Part shown: positions 36,838 to 45,631 of the stretch, one piece after another
Layout of the letters: each line of letters starts with the position of its first letter
Position numbering within the stretch: position 1 is the first letter of the stretch
Assembly (NCBI GenBank): GCA_028875725.1
Contig: JAPPCR010000023.1
Location: forward strand, 186,001-250,000
Source: Acidobacteriota bacterium
Lineage (GTDB): Bacteria > Acidobacteriota > Thermoanaerobaculia > Multivoradales > Multivoraceae
DNA length: 64,000 nt
Direction: 5' to 3'
Program-made: the position numbers and the translations under genes
The notes under the pieces: model-generated
What the model saw: only the letters and a program-made list of their open reading frames with translations
Databases searched by the model: none
Told to the model about the DNA's origin: nothing

Positions 36838-38435
36838 TTGGCCACCAGTATCGCCACCCGATGCGGCTCGGTAGTGAACGTGTGATGCATGAGGACGTCC
36901 TGCTTGCCGTCCCTGTTGAGGTCCACCAACCAGGTGTACTCCTCGTTCGGCATGGCGATCGCGACTTCCTCAGGCCTTCCGGCGAACAGCTCGGATCCCG
37001 GCACGCCAAGAAAGACGTTCAGACCCTTCCGGCCCTTTTGCACGAGCAGATCCAGGCGGCTGTCGCCGTTCACATCCCCGACCAGAACCGAGGGATGGAA
37101 GATGCCCTTCTCTCCAGAAACGCCGGGGGCGCGGCCTCTGATCTTGCGGACGGCGCTCGGCTTGCCCGAGTAGACGCCACCTTCCATGCGGTAGAAGTCG
37201 AGACGCATCGGCACGGAACGGGTCAGCATCCCTGCGCCAATCATGCGGACCGTCTTGAAGACGCCGAACCTCATCGTTCTGAACATCACGTCGACCTGAC
37301 CATCGTTGTCGAAGTCGTACGGCCCGATCTCGTATGGAAGGCCGTCCGAGAGAGTCGCGGCGCCGGCAGCGGGCGCGAACACCGTGCCGCCCCCGGGTGT
37401 CGGCGCGCCCCGGTGGACCTCGTACGTGAAGCGCACGTTCCACATGCTCCTGATGTCCAGCGAGAAGACCACGAGGTCGGCGACGCCGTCGCCGTTCAGG
37501 TCGGTCAACGAGTGCAGCACTCTCCCCGTCGGGGCTCCGGTCAGGCTGTCGTCGATACGCCTGTGGCGAACCTCCTGGGGAGCGGCGAGCGAGGCAGGGT
37601 CGTCCGAGTCGAACGCGACCTCGGTCGTGAACGTCGTGCTGGCCTCGGCGGCGAACAGACCCCGCCGGTCCTGGAGATGCACCGCGAAGTGGTCCTGGTT
37701 CCAGAACACCAGGTCGCGGCGTCCGTCCAGGTCGTAGTCCATCTCGTGGACGCGGCCACCGTCGTCCCACGGCCGGAACCTGTAGCCGTCGCCGCGGTAG
37801 ACCCGGTCCGGCCCGGTCGGGGGGCCGATGGTCACCGGATCCGCGAACGTACCGCCGCTCCCCTGGACGAGCACATGGAAGGCGTGGTTCTGCGGCACGA
37901 CGAGCTCGTCGCGGCCGTCGCCGTTCAGGTCGCGCGTGATGTCGACATGGACAACCTCACCCCTCCGCGGCGATTTGAAGTCGGACTCCACCGCAGCGAG
38001 TTCCCGCTCCGTCTCTGACTCGGGATCAAACCACGTCAGCCGGCCGGCGCCGTAGATCACCAGCCGGTCCCGGCCGTCGATGGCGGCCACGTCAACGAAG
38101 GAAGTTCCGGGCCGCAGCGTGGTTTCGACTTCCGGCACCCATTCACCGGCCCTGAACGTCAGGATCCGCAGGCGCCGGTCATCGTTCCTATCGCTGTCCA
38201 CGACCGCGAGGTCCGCCAACGAGCTTCCCAGAAGGAAGCCCGTCAAGACGGTCTGGGGCTCGCGGGCGCCGGTGACCACGTCGTACCGCTCGAAGGCAAA
38301 CCGCTCCGCCGGCTGGGCGCCGGGAAGCGTGGCGGCAGGTCCGACGCATCCGTACAGGCACACCCTGAGCGTGAGTATGGCGAATCGGCCTCGCCGATGG
38401 TGCCTAACTCCGCCCCGCGTCGATCGCTCTCTCAT
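36834..38435 (-). CDS. Secreted FG-GAP/VCBS repeat protein (paralog C)
   Basis: A 533-residue protein with an N-terminal signal (FAILTLRVCLYGCVGPAA), probably cleaved or lipidated near the Cys. The propeller repeats match those of A and B: DLNGDGRDELVV, DYDLDGRRDLVF, DLNGDGVADLVV, DFDNDGQVDVMF, DVNGDSRLDLLV and DLNRDGKQDVLM, ending HHTFTTEPHRVAILVAK. It is the first gene of a two-gene minus-strand operon with B. The ATG at 38435 is chosen because GGAGGG lies upstream and the promoter -10 sits at 38477-38472. An in-frame ATG at 38480 would lie upstream of the transcription start. Confidence 0.86.
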   Translation of the reverse strand: MRERSTRGGVRHHRRGRFAILTLRVCLYGCVGPAATLPGAQPAERFAFERYDVVTGAREPQTVLTGFLLGSSLADLAVVDSDRNDDRRLRILTFRAGEWVPEVETTLRPGTSFVDVAAIDGRDRLVIYGAGRLTWFDPESETERELAAVESDFKSPRRGEVVHVDITRDLNGDGRDELVVPQNHAFHVLVQGSGGTFADPVTIGPPTGPDRVYRGDGYRFRPWDDGGRVHEMDYDLDGRRDLVFWNQDHFAVHLQDRRGLFAAEASTTFTTEVAFDSDDPASLAAPQEVRHRRIDDSLTGAPTGRVLHSLTDLNGDGVADLVVFSLDIRSMWNVRFTYEVHRGAPTPGGGTVFAPAAGAATLSDGLPYEIGPYDFDNDGQVDVMFRTMRFGVFKTVRMIGAGMLTRSVPMRLDFYRMEGGVYSGKPSAVRKIRGRAPGVSGEKGIFHPSVLVGDVNGDSRLDLLVQKGRKGLNVFLGVPGSELFAGRPEEVAIAMPNEEYTWLVDLNRDGKQDVLMHHTFTTEPHRVAILVAK

Positions 38436-38459
38436 GGCTCTTCGTCCCTCCAGCCAGAA

Positions 38460-38474
38460 GTTGACTTCGTCAAC
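38460..38474. promoter_or_regulatory. Operator palindrome 3
   Basis: GTTGAC-TTC-GTCAAC, centred at 38467, with CAACATACAC beyond it as at palindrome 1. It overlaps the -10 of the C-B promoter. Confidence 0.7.
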
Positions 38475-38500
38475 ATACACAGCCCTGTTGACATTGTCAA
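38472..38500 (-). promoter_or_regulatory. Promoter of the FG-GAP C-B operon
   Basis: On the minus strand, -35 TTGACA (38500-38495) and -10 TATGTT (38477-38472) are separated by 17 bases. Arrangement and sequence match the promoter of paralog A, including the shared spacer end TGTG. Confidence 0.7.
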
Positions 38501-38502
38501 CA
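38486..38502. promoter_or_regulatory. Operator palindrome 4
   Basis: TGTTGACA-T-TGTCAACA, a perfect 8+1+8 palindrome centred at 38494. It is 27 bases from palindrome 3 and identical in its arms to palindrome 2. It covers the -35. Confidence 0.75.
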
Positions 38503-38603
38503 AGCTCTCGGAGAGGGCGGCACGCTCCACTGCGGCGCCTCGGTTTCCCCGCTGTCTCCCCTGGACAAGACGGGGACTCCCACGACGAGGACCGGCTAGG
38601 GGA

Positions 38604-39386
38604 TCAGCCCCACTCCGCCCTCCACACCTCCTGGTTGTCCGTCGTGAGCCGCCTCGCCCGGCGGGCATTGGGAGTCCGGAGTTCGACATTCACCCGACGC
38701 GCGATCGCCCGGGCGATGTCCTCCTGAATCCGAATCTCGGAGATCGTGCCGAGAACCCGGTCGTAGTGGCGAGACCAGAGATGGATGCCGTCGGCGACCC
38801 GGATGAGCTGAACCGAGATCCGCACCCGGTCGCCGGACCTTCGCGCGCTGCCCTCCAGGATCGCCGCCACGCCCAGCTTCCGACCGAACCGCGGTGCGCT
38901 CAGGCGGGACAGCCCTCGGTCAAACGAGGAGGTCCGGGACACGACCCGCAGGCCATCGACCCGCACCAGCGCCTCCACCACCTCCTCGACCAACCCCTCA
39001 CAGAAAAAATCCTGTTCCGGATCGGGCGTCATGTTGGCGAAGGGCCGCACCGCGATCGATCCCCCGACCGGCGTCCTGACCGGAGCCGTGAAGCGGTAGC
39101 CGCGGCCGGGCACCGTGACGACGTACTGCGTCTCCCCATCCTGGCCCAGGATCTTCCGCAGCACGGACAGGTTGTGCGTGAGGTTGCTCTCGGCGACGTT
39201 GGTGTCGGGCCACACCATCGCCATCAACTCGTCCTTGTGGACCAGACGGTCGCGGTTCTCGACGAGCACCTTCAGCGTCTGAAAGATCTTCGGCCGCACT
39301 GGCACGATTCGCCCGCGGCGGAGCAACCGGCGCTCCGCGGCATCGAGAAGAAACGGCCCGAAGGCGTAGGTGGGACGCTCTGCCAC
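38604..39386 (-). CDS. Winged-helix/TolB-like regulator lacking the TPR part
   Basis: A 260-residue relative of the regulator at 1398. The winged helix spans residues 1-103 (HKDELMAMVWPDTNVAESNL, VVTVPGRGYRFTAPV). A TolB-like domain spans about 108-240 (GSIAVRPFANMTPDPEQDFF, GVAAILEGSARRSGDRVRIS). It then stops at TTDNQEVWRAEWG. In longer relatives a similar segment (T.N.EAY..YL.G) opens the TPR region, so this gene looks cut short at that point, either a natural short form or a decayed gene. The GTG at 39386 has GGAGG six bases upstream. Targets may be the FG-GAP or quinoprotein genes on either side. Confidence 0.8.
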   Translation of the reverse strand: MAERPTYAFGPFLLDAAERRLLRRGRIVPVRPKIFQTLKVLVENRDRLVHKDELMAMVWPDTNVAESNLTHNLSVLRKILGQDGETQYVVTVPGRGYRFTAPVRTPVGGSIAVRPFANMTPDPEQDFFCEGLVEEVVEALVRVDGLRVVSRTSSFDRGLSRLSAPRFGRKLGVAAILEGSARRSGDRVRISVQLIRVADGIHLWSRHYDRVLGTISEIRIQEDIARAIARRVNVELRTPNARRARRLTTDNQEVWRAEWG

Positions 39387-39495
39387 CAGGTACCTCCGTC
39401 AAGGACCGGACGCCGGCCTCACGCGACACGCTCAGCCGCGCCGGGATTGATTCGGATTCCTGGATCCTAGCAGCCCCTACAACCTTGTTGGAGGT

Positions 39496-41292
39496 TTAGT
39501 CCTGGCGACCCTCCGGCAGTGCGAACACGAACAGACTCCCGCCCCGGGCGCGCGCGGCGCCTTCCGGCGTGTGGCGGAGACTTCCCGGCCCGGTCGAAAT
39601 GGCCACGTACTGGCGGCCGTCGACGGCGTAGGAGATCGGGTAGCCCATCGCCGGGGCGCCGACGTTGACCTCCCATAGAACCTCGCCGGTCTCGTGGTCG
39701 AAGGCGCGGAAGCGCCCGCTCGAATCGCCGCCGAAGATCAGGCCCCCGCCCGTCGCGACGACCGAGTAGGTTGCGCCTTCCGTCTCGAACAGCCACTTCG
39801 TTTCACCCGTCACGGCGGAGATCGCGTACACCGTGCCGAGGTACTCCTCGCCGGGCGCCTGGATGTGGTCCGCAGCCAGGTTGTAGATCGCGACCTGCTG
39901 TTCGAACGCCTGCGCCCGCGGGCTGTTCGTGTCGCCCGTCACCAGCATCCGCGCGCACATGTTCCGCAGCGGGTAGTACATGGTCCGGGTCAGCGGGCTG
40001 TAGGAACCGGCTTCCCAGTCCTTACCACCGATCCAGGTCGGGCACACGAGCATCTCCTGATCCAGCTCCGTGAAGATGATCTCGGTGTTCTCGACCGCCC
40101 GCCCCGTCGTTTCGTCGATGTCGACGACAACGTTCTGCGGCACGGTCGGCCGCGCCCACAGGAACTCGCCGGTTTCGCGGTCCAGCGTGTAGACGAAGCC
40201 GGTCTTGCCGGGGATCCCCGTCATCACCTTGCGTGTCTCGCCGGGTTCGAGGCCCTCCCGGATCCAGCGCACCGCCTCGGGATCGGGCGACACCGGAAGG
40301 TCGACGAGGATGCGTTCGAAGGGATGGTCCAGGTCCCAGTGGTCGTTCAGGTGCTGGAAGTACCAGCGGATCTCGCCGGTGTCCGCCTCCAGCGCCAACG
40401 TCGAGTTGTGGTACAGGTGCGTCAGCTCGGTGCCGCCAAGCATGAACTTGGGCGCCGGCGAAGTGACTGCGGTGCCGAAGTAGATGAGCTCGAGCTCCGG
40501 GTCGTAACTCGGCACCATCCAGGTGCCGACGTGGTGCCGCTTCTCGAACGGCACGTCGCCCCAGGTTTCGTCCCCGGGCTCGCCCGGCGCAGGCATCGTG
40601 CGTGTCCGCCAGAGTTCCTCCCCGGTCAGGGCATCGAGCGCGATCATGATGCAGGACTCCGGCCCGCCCCATGGACGGCAACTCCGCCCCGAGACGACGC
40701 GGCCGTCCGCGACGATCGGACCCGAGCTGTGAGTCGCGGGGTTCACCTTGTAGTCGAGGATCTGCGTCTCCCAGACCAGCTCGCCGGTTTCGGCATCCAG
40801 CGCGAAGGCGTGATTGTCGTCGCTGTTGTTCAGGATCAGCCGGTCGTAGATCGCGATGTTCCGGTTGTTCTTCGCGTTGAAGCCGACCTGCGCGTAGAGC
40901 CCCTCGGGCTGCTCGCGCGTGTAGCGCCAGATGAAGTCCCCGGTCGTCGAGTCGACCGCCTCGATCGTGTCCTCGAACGAGGGAACGTAGAGGACCCCGT
41001 CGTAGGCCAGGGGCGTGATCTCGGAGGTTCCGACGGCGATCTCCCGTGACCAGACCAGACCGAGCTGCTGGACGTTCTCGCGGTCGACCTGGTCCAGCGG
41101 ACTGTAGCCCCAACTGTCGTGCGTGCGGCGGAACATGAGCCACTCCGAGTCGGGCGGGTCCTCGAGCATTTCGTCCGTGACCGGCACGAACGTCGATGCC
41201 GCATCCTGGGCCGCCAATGCGGCGCTGAACGCGAAGCCCAGGGCCAGGGTCACAACCACCACCACGCACTCGAGCGGGCGCGCACTCTTCAT
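39496..41292 (-). CDS. PQQ-dependent quinoprotein dehydrogenase-like protein
   Basis: A 598-residue protein with a signal peptide (LALGFAFSAALAAQ), then an eight-bladed PQQ propeller. Tryptophan-docking-type repeats are visible (AVDSTTGDFIWRYTREQ, LDAETGELVWETQ, LDALTGEELWRTRT, LEADTGEIRWYFQH, LDRETGEFLWARP, FDHETGEVLWEVN). It resembles methanol/alcohol dehydrogenases and would act in the periplasm, passing electrons to a cytochrome c. There is no heme motif in this copy, unlike that at 43448. GGAGG lies six bases before the ATG. It is divergent from the alpha/beta-hydrolase gene across 90 bases. Confidence 0.88.
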   Translation of the reverse strand: MKSARPLECVVVVVTLALGFAFSAALAAQDAASTFVPVTDEMLEDPPDSEWLMFRRTHDSWGYSPLDQVDRENVQQLGLVWSREIAVGTSEITPLAYDGVLYVPSFEDTIEAVDSTTGDFIWRYTREQPEGLYAQVGFNAKNNRNIAIYDRLILNNSDDNHAFALDAETGELVWETQILDYKVNPATHSSGPIVADGRVVSGRSCRPWGGPESCIMIALDALTGEELWRTRTMPAPGEPGDETWGDVPFEKRHHVGTWMVPSYDPELELIYFGTAVTSPAPKFMLGGTELTHLYHNSTLALEADTGEIRWYFQHLNDHWDLDHPFERILVDLPVSPDPEAVRWIREGLEPGETRKVMTGIPGKTGFVYTLDRETGEFLWARPTVPQNVVVDIDETTGRAVENTEIIFTELDQEMLVCPTWIGGKDWEAGSYSPLTRTMYYPLRNMCARMLVTGDTNSPRAQAFEQQVAIYNLAADHIQAPGEEYLGTVYAISAVTGETKWLFETEGATYSVVATGGGLIFGGDSSGRFRAFDHETGEVLWEVNVGAPAMGYPISYAVDGRQYVAISTGPGSLRHTPEGAARARGGSLFVFALPEGRQD

Positions 41293-41382
41293 GAAGCGCC
41301 TCCGTTCCTCGCTGTTCTCAACGACAAGACGCGGACTCTAGCCCACGACGACGGCCGGCAAGTGACATCATCGAGGCTTCCG

Positions 41383-42135
41383 ATGCGAATCGAAGTCGAC
41401 GGCGCGACGCTGAACGTCGAGGTCGACGGCGCCCCGACGGCGCCGGCCGTCCTCTTCTGGAACGGCGGCGGCTGCACGCTCCGCATGTGGGACTTCATCG
41501 TCGAGCGCCTGGGAAGCGGTTACCGCACCGTCCGCTTCGACATCCGCGGCACCGGCCAGAGCACGCCGGCGGCGGACCCCTCCCAGTACACGCTGGAACA
41601 GTACGCGGCGGACGCCGTCAAGATCCTCGAGGCACTCGACATCGAGCGCTCCCACGTCTGGTCCATGGCCTGGGGGTCGCGGGCGGCTCTGGCCTATGCC
41701 GAACTCCACCCCGAACGGGTCGACCTGCTTGCGCTCTACGATGCCGCGATCGACCCGCCGGACGTTCCGGCACAGCGGGAAGGCAGCCGCGAAGCCGTCC
41801 ACAAGCAGGAGATCGCGGGCATCAAGCGCTTCGAACGGCCCAACGGCTGGCGCCAACACGCCCACCCGGACTCGGTCCGCCCCGCCATGCAGGCGATCTC
41901 CAGGGGCTTCGACCTCGCGGCCGCGGCGCGGGGGCTGGCGATGAAGACCCTGGTCGCCACCGGAGACCATGACCCGAACCTCCCGTCCAGCCGCGATCTG
42001 GCCGCCATGGCGCCCGACGCGGAACTCGTCGTGATGGAGAACGTCGGCCACGGCTCGGTGCTCCAACGCCCCGACCTCGCCACCGCGATCTTCACGGACT
42101 TCGTCGCAGCGAACACCTCGGAGCTTCCCCCATGA
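41383..42135 (+). CDS. Alpha/beta-hydrolase fold protein lacking the nucleophile Ser
   Basis: A 250-residue alpha/beta-hydrolase. The core is recognisable: LFWNGGGCTLRMWDF (oxyanion side), FDIRGTGQST, TGDHDPN (acid, about residue 197) and GHGSV (His223). At the nucleophile elbow, where relatives have a Ser as in YSWGSR, this sequence reads SMAWGSR with Ala96. It may therefore be a non-catalytic binding protein, use another residue (Ser94 or Ser99), or carry a single-base error. The ATG at 41383 fits the domain start; a longer in-frame start at 41119 overlaps the divergent gene. It overlaps the next gene by ATGA. Confidence 0.82.
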   Translation: MRIEVDGATLNVEVDGAPTAPAVLFWNGGGCTLRMWDFIVERLGSGYRTVRFDIRGTGQSTPAADPSQYTLEQYAADAVKILEALDIERSHVWSMAWGSRAALAYAELHPERVDLLALYDAAIDPPDVPAQREGSREAVHKQEIAGIKRFERPNGWRQHAHPDSVRPAMQAISRGFDLAAAARGLAMKTLVATGDHDPNLPSSRDLAAMAPDAELVVMENVGHGSVLQRPDLATAIFTDFVAANTSELPP

Positions 42136-43427
42136 AACAGCACGACTTCGCAGCGCCAGGACGATCGAGCCGCCGTGACTTCCTGAGCCGCAGCGCCGGT
42201 CTGGCCGCGGTCGCGGCATCTGCGGGAATCGCCGGCACGGCAACCGGCGCCTGCTCCGGGCCGCAGCCCGAAGACGGAGACTCGGATCGAATCACGGTCC
42301 GCTCGGTCGACGCCTATCCCGTCTACATCAACGAGCGCTCCGAGGGCCTGCTCGATCCGCCGGTCTTCTCCGGCGACGACGATCCGCGCCGCTGGCGCTG
42401 GGGCGGACCCTTCGAGCAGCTTCCGTCCGCGATCATCGCGATCATCAAGACGAACGCCGGCATCACTGGCTTCGGCATGGGCGCCGGGGGCAGCGCCGCC
42501 GTCGAGATCATCGACGGCCATCTCAAGCACCTCCTGGTCGGCACGAACCCGCTCAACGTCGACCAGCTCTGGGACCAGATGTACAGCTCGGCCGTGCTCT
42601 ACGGCCGCCGCGGCGTCTTCGCGATGGCGCTCTCCGCCGTCGACACGGCGCTCTGGGACATCAAGGGCAAGCACGCCGGCGAGTCGGTCCATGCTCTACT
42701 GGGCGGACAGCCCGGCGATCGCGTCGCCGTCTACCAGACCGGCGGCGACATCGCGGCCGGCAAGGCCCTCGGCATCCGCCACTTCAAGCGCATCCTGCCC
42801 ATCGGCCCCCACAGCTCCGAGGACGAAACCAATCAGTGGATCGACGACGTGCTCGCCACCCGCGAGGCGATGGGCCCGGAAGGCAACCTGATGACGGACT
42901 GCGTCTCGCGCAACGGCACCGTCGACTGGGCGGTCGGCGTCGCGGACCGGCTGCGTCCGGCGAACCTCTACTTCATGGAGGAACTGCTGTCGCCGGACAA
43001 CGTGTTCGGCTATGCAGAGCTGGTCGAGAAGATCGGCGGCGGCGGTCCCGGCTGGACGAAAGTCGCCTGCGGCGAGCACGAGTACACGGAGCACGGCTTC
43101 GAGGTCCTGGTGCGGGTCGGATCGGCCGAAGTCCTGCAGCCGGACATCACCTGGTGCGGCGGCCTCACGGCGGCGAAGCGCATCGCCGACCTGGTCGAAG
43201 CGGCAGGCCTCGAACTCATTCCCCACCGCGGCGGCAGCCTCTGGGGGCTCCCGATCTCGCTGACCGCCCAGAGCTGCACGATGGCGGAGAGCTTCGCCAC
43301 CGGTTCGGTAATCCTCGACGCGATGCAGGGACCGTTCGAGAACGGCGACTTCCTGGCGCCGAGCGAGCCGGGCTTCGGCACCGGGCTGAACGAGGAGATG
43401 GTCCTCGATCACCGCCTCACACGGTGA
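42132..43427 (+). CDS. Tat-exported mandelate racemase/muconate lactonizing family enzyme
   Basis: A 431-residue enolase-superfamily protein with a twin-arginine signal (SSRRDFLSRSAGLAAVAA). Predicted Mg2+ ligands are Asp255 (TDCVSRNG), Glu283 or 284 (FMEELLSPDN) and Glu315 (ACGEHEY); His365 (IPHRGGS) is the likely acid/base. The motif pattern resembles L-rhamnonate dehydratase, so an acid-sugar dehydratase is the best guess. Export of such an enzyme is unusual, because the family is normally cytoplasmic. It is coupled by ATGA overlap to the upstream hydrolase and lies 20 bases before a quinoprotein gene. Oxidation and dehydration of sugar acids in the periplasm would explain the set. Confidence 0.88.
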   Translation: MKQHDFAAPGRSSRRDFLSRSAGLAAVAASAGIAGTATGACSGPQPEDGDSDRITVRSVDAYPVYINERSEGLLDPPVFSGDDDPRRWRWGGPFEQLPSAIIAIIKTNAGITGFGMGAGGSAAVEIIDGHLKHLLVGTNPLNVDQLWDQMYSSAVLYGRRGVFAMALSAVDTALWDIKGKHAGESVHALLGGQPGDRVAVYQTGGDIAAGKALGIRHFKRILPIGPHSSEDETNQWIDDVLATREAMGPEGNLMTDCVSRNGTVDWAVGVADRLRPANLYFMEELLSPDNVFGYAELVEKIGGGGPGWTKVACGEHEYTEHGFEVLVRVGSAEVLQPDITWCGGLTAAKRIADLVEAAGLELIPHRGGSLWGLPISLTAQSCTMAESFATGSVILDAMQGPFENGDFLAPSEPGFGTGLNEEMVLDHRLTR

Positions 43428-43447
43428 AGTAGCATCGCGCCTTCCGC

Positions 43448-45571
43448 ATGAAGTCGTTGACACGCCTCGCCTGCTCGCTGGCCGCGATGTCGTTCCTGAG
43501 CGCCGGCCTGGGCGCTCAGGAGACCGCCTTCGTGCCAGTCACTCAAGAGATGCTGAACGACCCGGAACCGGGCCAGTGGCTGCACTGGCGCGGCACGCAG
43601 AACGCCTGGGGCTACAGCCCGCTCGACCAGATCACGACCGCGAACGTGGGCCAGCTTCAACTGGTCTGGGCGTGGGCGATGGACGACACCGGTCCCCAGG
43701 AGGCCGCGCCGCTGATCCACAACGGGGTCATGTACCTGCCGAGTCCCGGAGCCGTGGTCCAGGCCCTCGACGCCGCCACCGGGGACCTGCTCTGGGAGTA
43801 CCGGCCGGAACCCGTGGGCGACGGATCGGGCGCCTTCGGCCGCGGTGTCCAGAAGAACATCGCGATCTTCGGCGACCGCATCTTCGGCGCCAGCCCCCGG
43901 GCGACGATCTTCGCGCTGGACGCCCGTGACGGGAAGCTGATCTGGGAGACCACGACCGCCGACCCGGCTCTCGGCTACCGCTACACCGCGGGCCCGATCG
44001 TCGCCGACGGCAAGCTGGTCACCGGCATCACCGGCTGCGGCCGCTACAAGGACGACGTCTGCTTCATCACCGGCCACGATCCGGACACCGGCGAGGAGAT
44101 CTGGCGGACCTCAACGGTCGCGCGGCCCGGCGAGCCGGGCGGCGACACCTGGGGCGACCTGCCGCTCCGCTTCCGTGCCGGCAGCGACGCCTGGATCGCC
44201 GGCAGCTACGACCCGGAACTCAGGATCGTCTACTGGGCCACCTCCCAGGCCAAGCCGTGGGCCCGCTCGGTCCGCGGCACGGACGGCGACGCGCTGTACA
44301 CGAACTCCAGCCTCGCGCTCGATCCCGACACCGGCGAGCTGCTCTGGTACTACCAATACCTGCCCGGCGAGACCCACGACATGGACGAGGTCTTCGAGAC
44401 CCTCCTGATCGATGTCGACGGCCGGAAGAAGCTCTACAAGATGGGCAAGCTCGGCATCCTGTGGGAGCTCGACCGGGAGACCGGCGAGTTCCTCGACGCC
44501 ATCGACGTCGGCTACCAGAACCTCGTCGACGTCGACCGCGAGACGGGCGAGGTGACCTACCGCCCGGAACTGATCCCGGAGATCGGCGTCGAGATCAACA
44601 TGTGCCCGAGCACGTCCGGGTTCAAGAGCTGGCGCGCCATGTCCTACGACCCGAACACGGGCGCCCTCTACATCCCAATGACGATGAACTGCGAGTTGGC
44701 CACCTTCGGCCCCGTGGAGCGCGTCCTCGGCGGCGGCGGGGCGGGTCCGGTCAAGCGCATCAACACGATGCACCCCTACTCCGGCGGCAACCTCGGCGAG
44801 CTGATGGTGATCGACGTCAGGGAGGGGGACATCATGTGGCGGCACCGCACGCTGTCGCCCATCAACACCGCCGCGCTGGCCACCAGCGGCGGCGTCGTCT
44901 TCGCCGGCGACTACGACCGTTACGTGTACGCCTACGAGGCGCGGACCGGCCGCATCCTCTGGCAGACGCGGCTGCCCACGTCCGCCCAGGGCTTCCCCGT
45001 GACCTACCTCGCCGGCGGCCGCCAGTACGTGGCGATTCCCGTCGGAACCGGCGGCGCCAGTTGGGCGACGATGGTGCCGCGCGACCTCATTCCCCACATC
45101 CGCCGGCCGACCAACGGCAATTCGATCCACGTGTTCGCGCTGCCTGCCGACCTGCCGGCTGCAAGCGGGCGCACCCGGACGGCGGCCACCGACCGCGACG
45201 CGGCCGGAGCGGCCGAGGCCTCCCTGACCATCTGGGACGGCGTCTACACCGCCGACCAAGCGCAGCGCGGCGTCGCGCCGTACGTCCAGAACTGCGCCAC
45301 CTGCCACGGCGAGGATCTCGGCGGTGGCAGCAACTCCCCGGGCCTGGTCGGCGTCAGCTTCCAGTTCCTGTGGGGAGGCAAAACGCTGCACGAGCTCTTC
45401 GAGGCGATCCGGACCACGATGCCGACCGACAATCCGGGGAGCCTGCCGCGGGAAACGTATCTCGACATCCTCACCTACATGCTGCAGGTGAACGAGTTCC
45501 CGGCCGGCGAAGGGGAACTCGACGCAGGCGCGCTGGGCAACATCCTGATCACCGAAGAACGCGGCGCGTAG
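43448..45571 (+). CDS. PQQ quinoprotein dehydrogenase with C-terminal cytochrome c
   Basis: A 707-residue protein with a signal peptide (LAAMSFLSAGLGAQ). The PQQ propeller repeats run over residues about 40-570 (LDAATGDLLWEYRPE, LDARDGKLIWETTT, HDPDTGEEIWRTS, LDPDTGELLWYYQYL). A C-terminal cytochrome c domain (about 600-690) has CATCH (Cys616, Cys619, His620), with a later Met in RTTMPTDNPGSL as the probable axial ligand. This is the layout of type II quinohemoprotein dehydrogenases, which pass electrons from PQQ to their own heme. The substrate is probably an alcohol or sugar acid. It resembles the copy at 39496 but is not its recent duplicate. Confidence 0.9.
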   Translation: MKSLTRLACSLAAMSFLSAGLGAQETAFVPVTQEMLNDPEPGQWLHWRGTQNAWGYSPLDQITTANVGQLQLVWAWAMDDTGPQEAAPLIHNGVMYLPSPGAVVQALDAATGDLLWEYRPEPVGDGSGAFGRGVQKNIAIFGDRIFGASPRATIFALDARDGKLIWETTTADPALGYRYTAGPIVADGKLVTGITGCGRYKDDVCFITGHDPDTGEEIWRTSTVARPGEPGGDTWGDLPLRFRAGSDAWIAGSYDPELRIVYWATSQAKPWARSVRGTDGDALYTNSSLALDPDTGELLWYYQYLPGETHDMDEVFETLLIDVDGRKKLYKMGKLGILWELDRETGEFLDAIDVGYQNLVDVDRETGEVTYRPELIPEIGVEINMCPSTSGFKSWRAMSYDPNTGALYIPMTMNCELATFGPVERVLGGGGAGPVKRINTMHPYSGGNLGELMVIDVREGDIMWRHRTLSPINTAALATSGGVVFAGDYDRYVYAYEARTGRILWQTRLPTSAQGFPVTYLAGGRQYVAIPVGTGGASWATMVPRDLIPHIRRPTNGNSIHVFALPADLPAASGRTRTAATDRDAAGAAEASLTIWDGVYTADQAQRGVAPYVQNCATCHGEDLGGGSNSPGLVGVSFQFLWGGKTLHELFEAIRTTMPTDNPGSLPRETYLDILTYMLQVNEFPAGEGELDAGALGNILITEERGA

Positions 45572-45631
45572 CTGGCAACGGAGACAGCGGCGGTATTGCG
45601 AACTGCGGCGTATCGCATTACGCTCCTGCGC

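Noticed and set aside
38436..38480. Upstream ATG at 38480 for FG-GAP paralog C.
   Set aside because: It lies upstream of the predicted transcription start and contains the -10 and operator sequence; the ATG at 38435 has a ribosome site.
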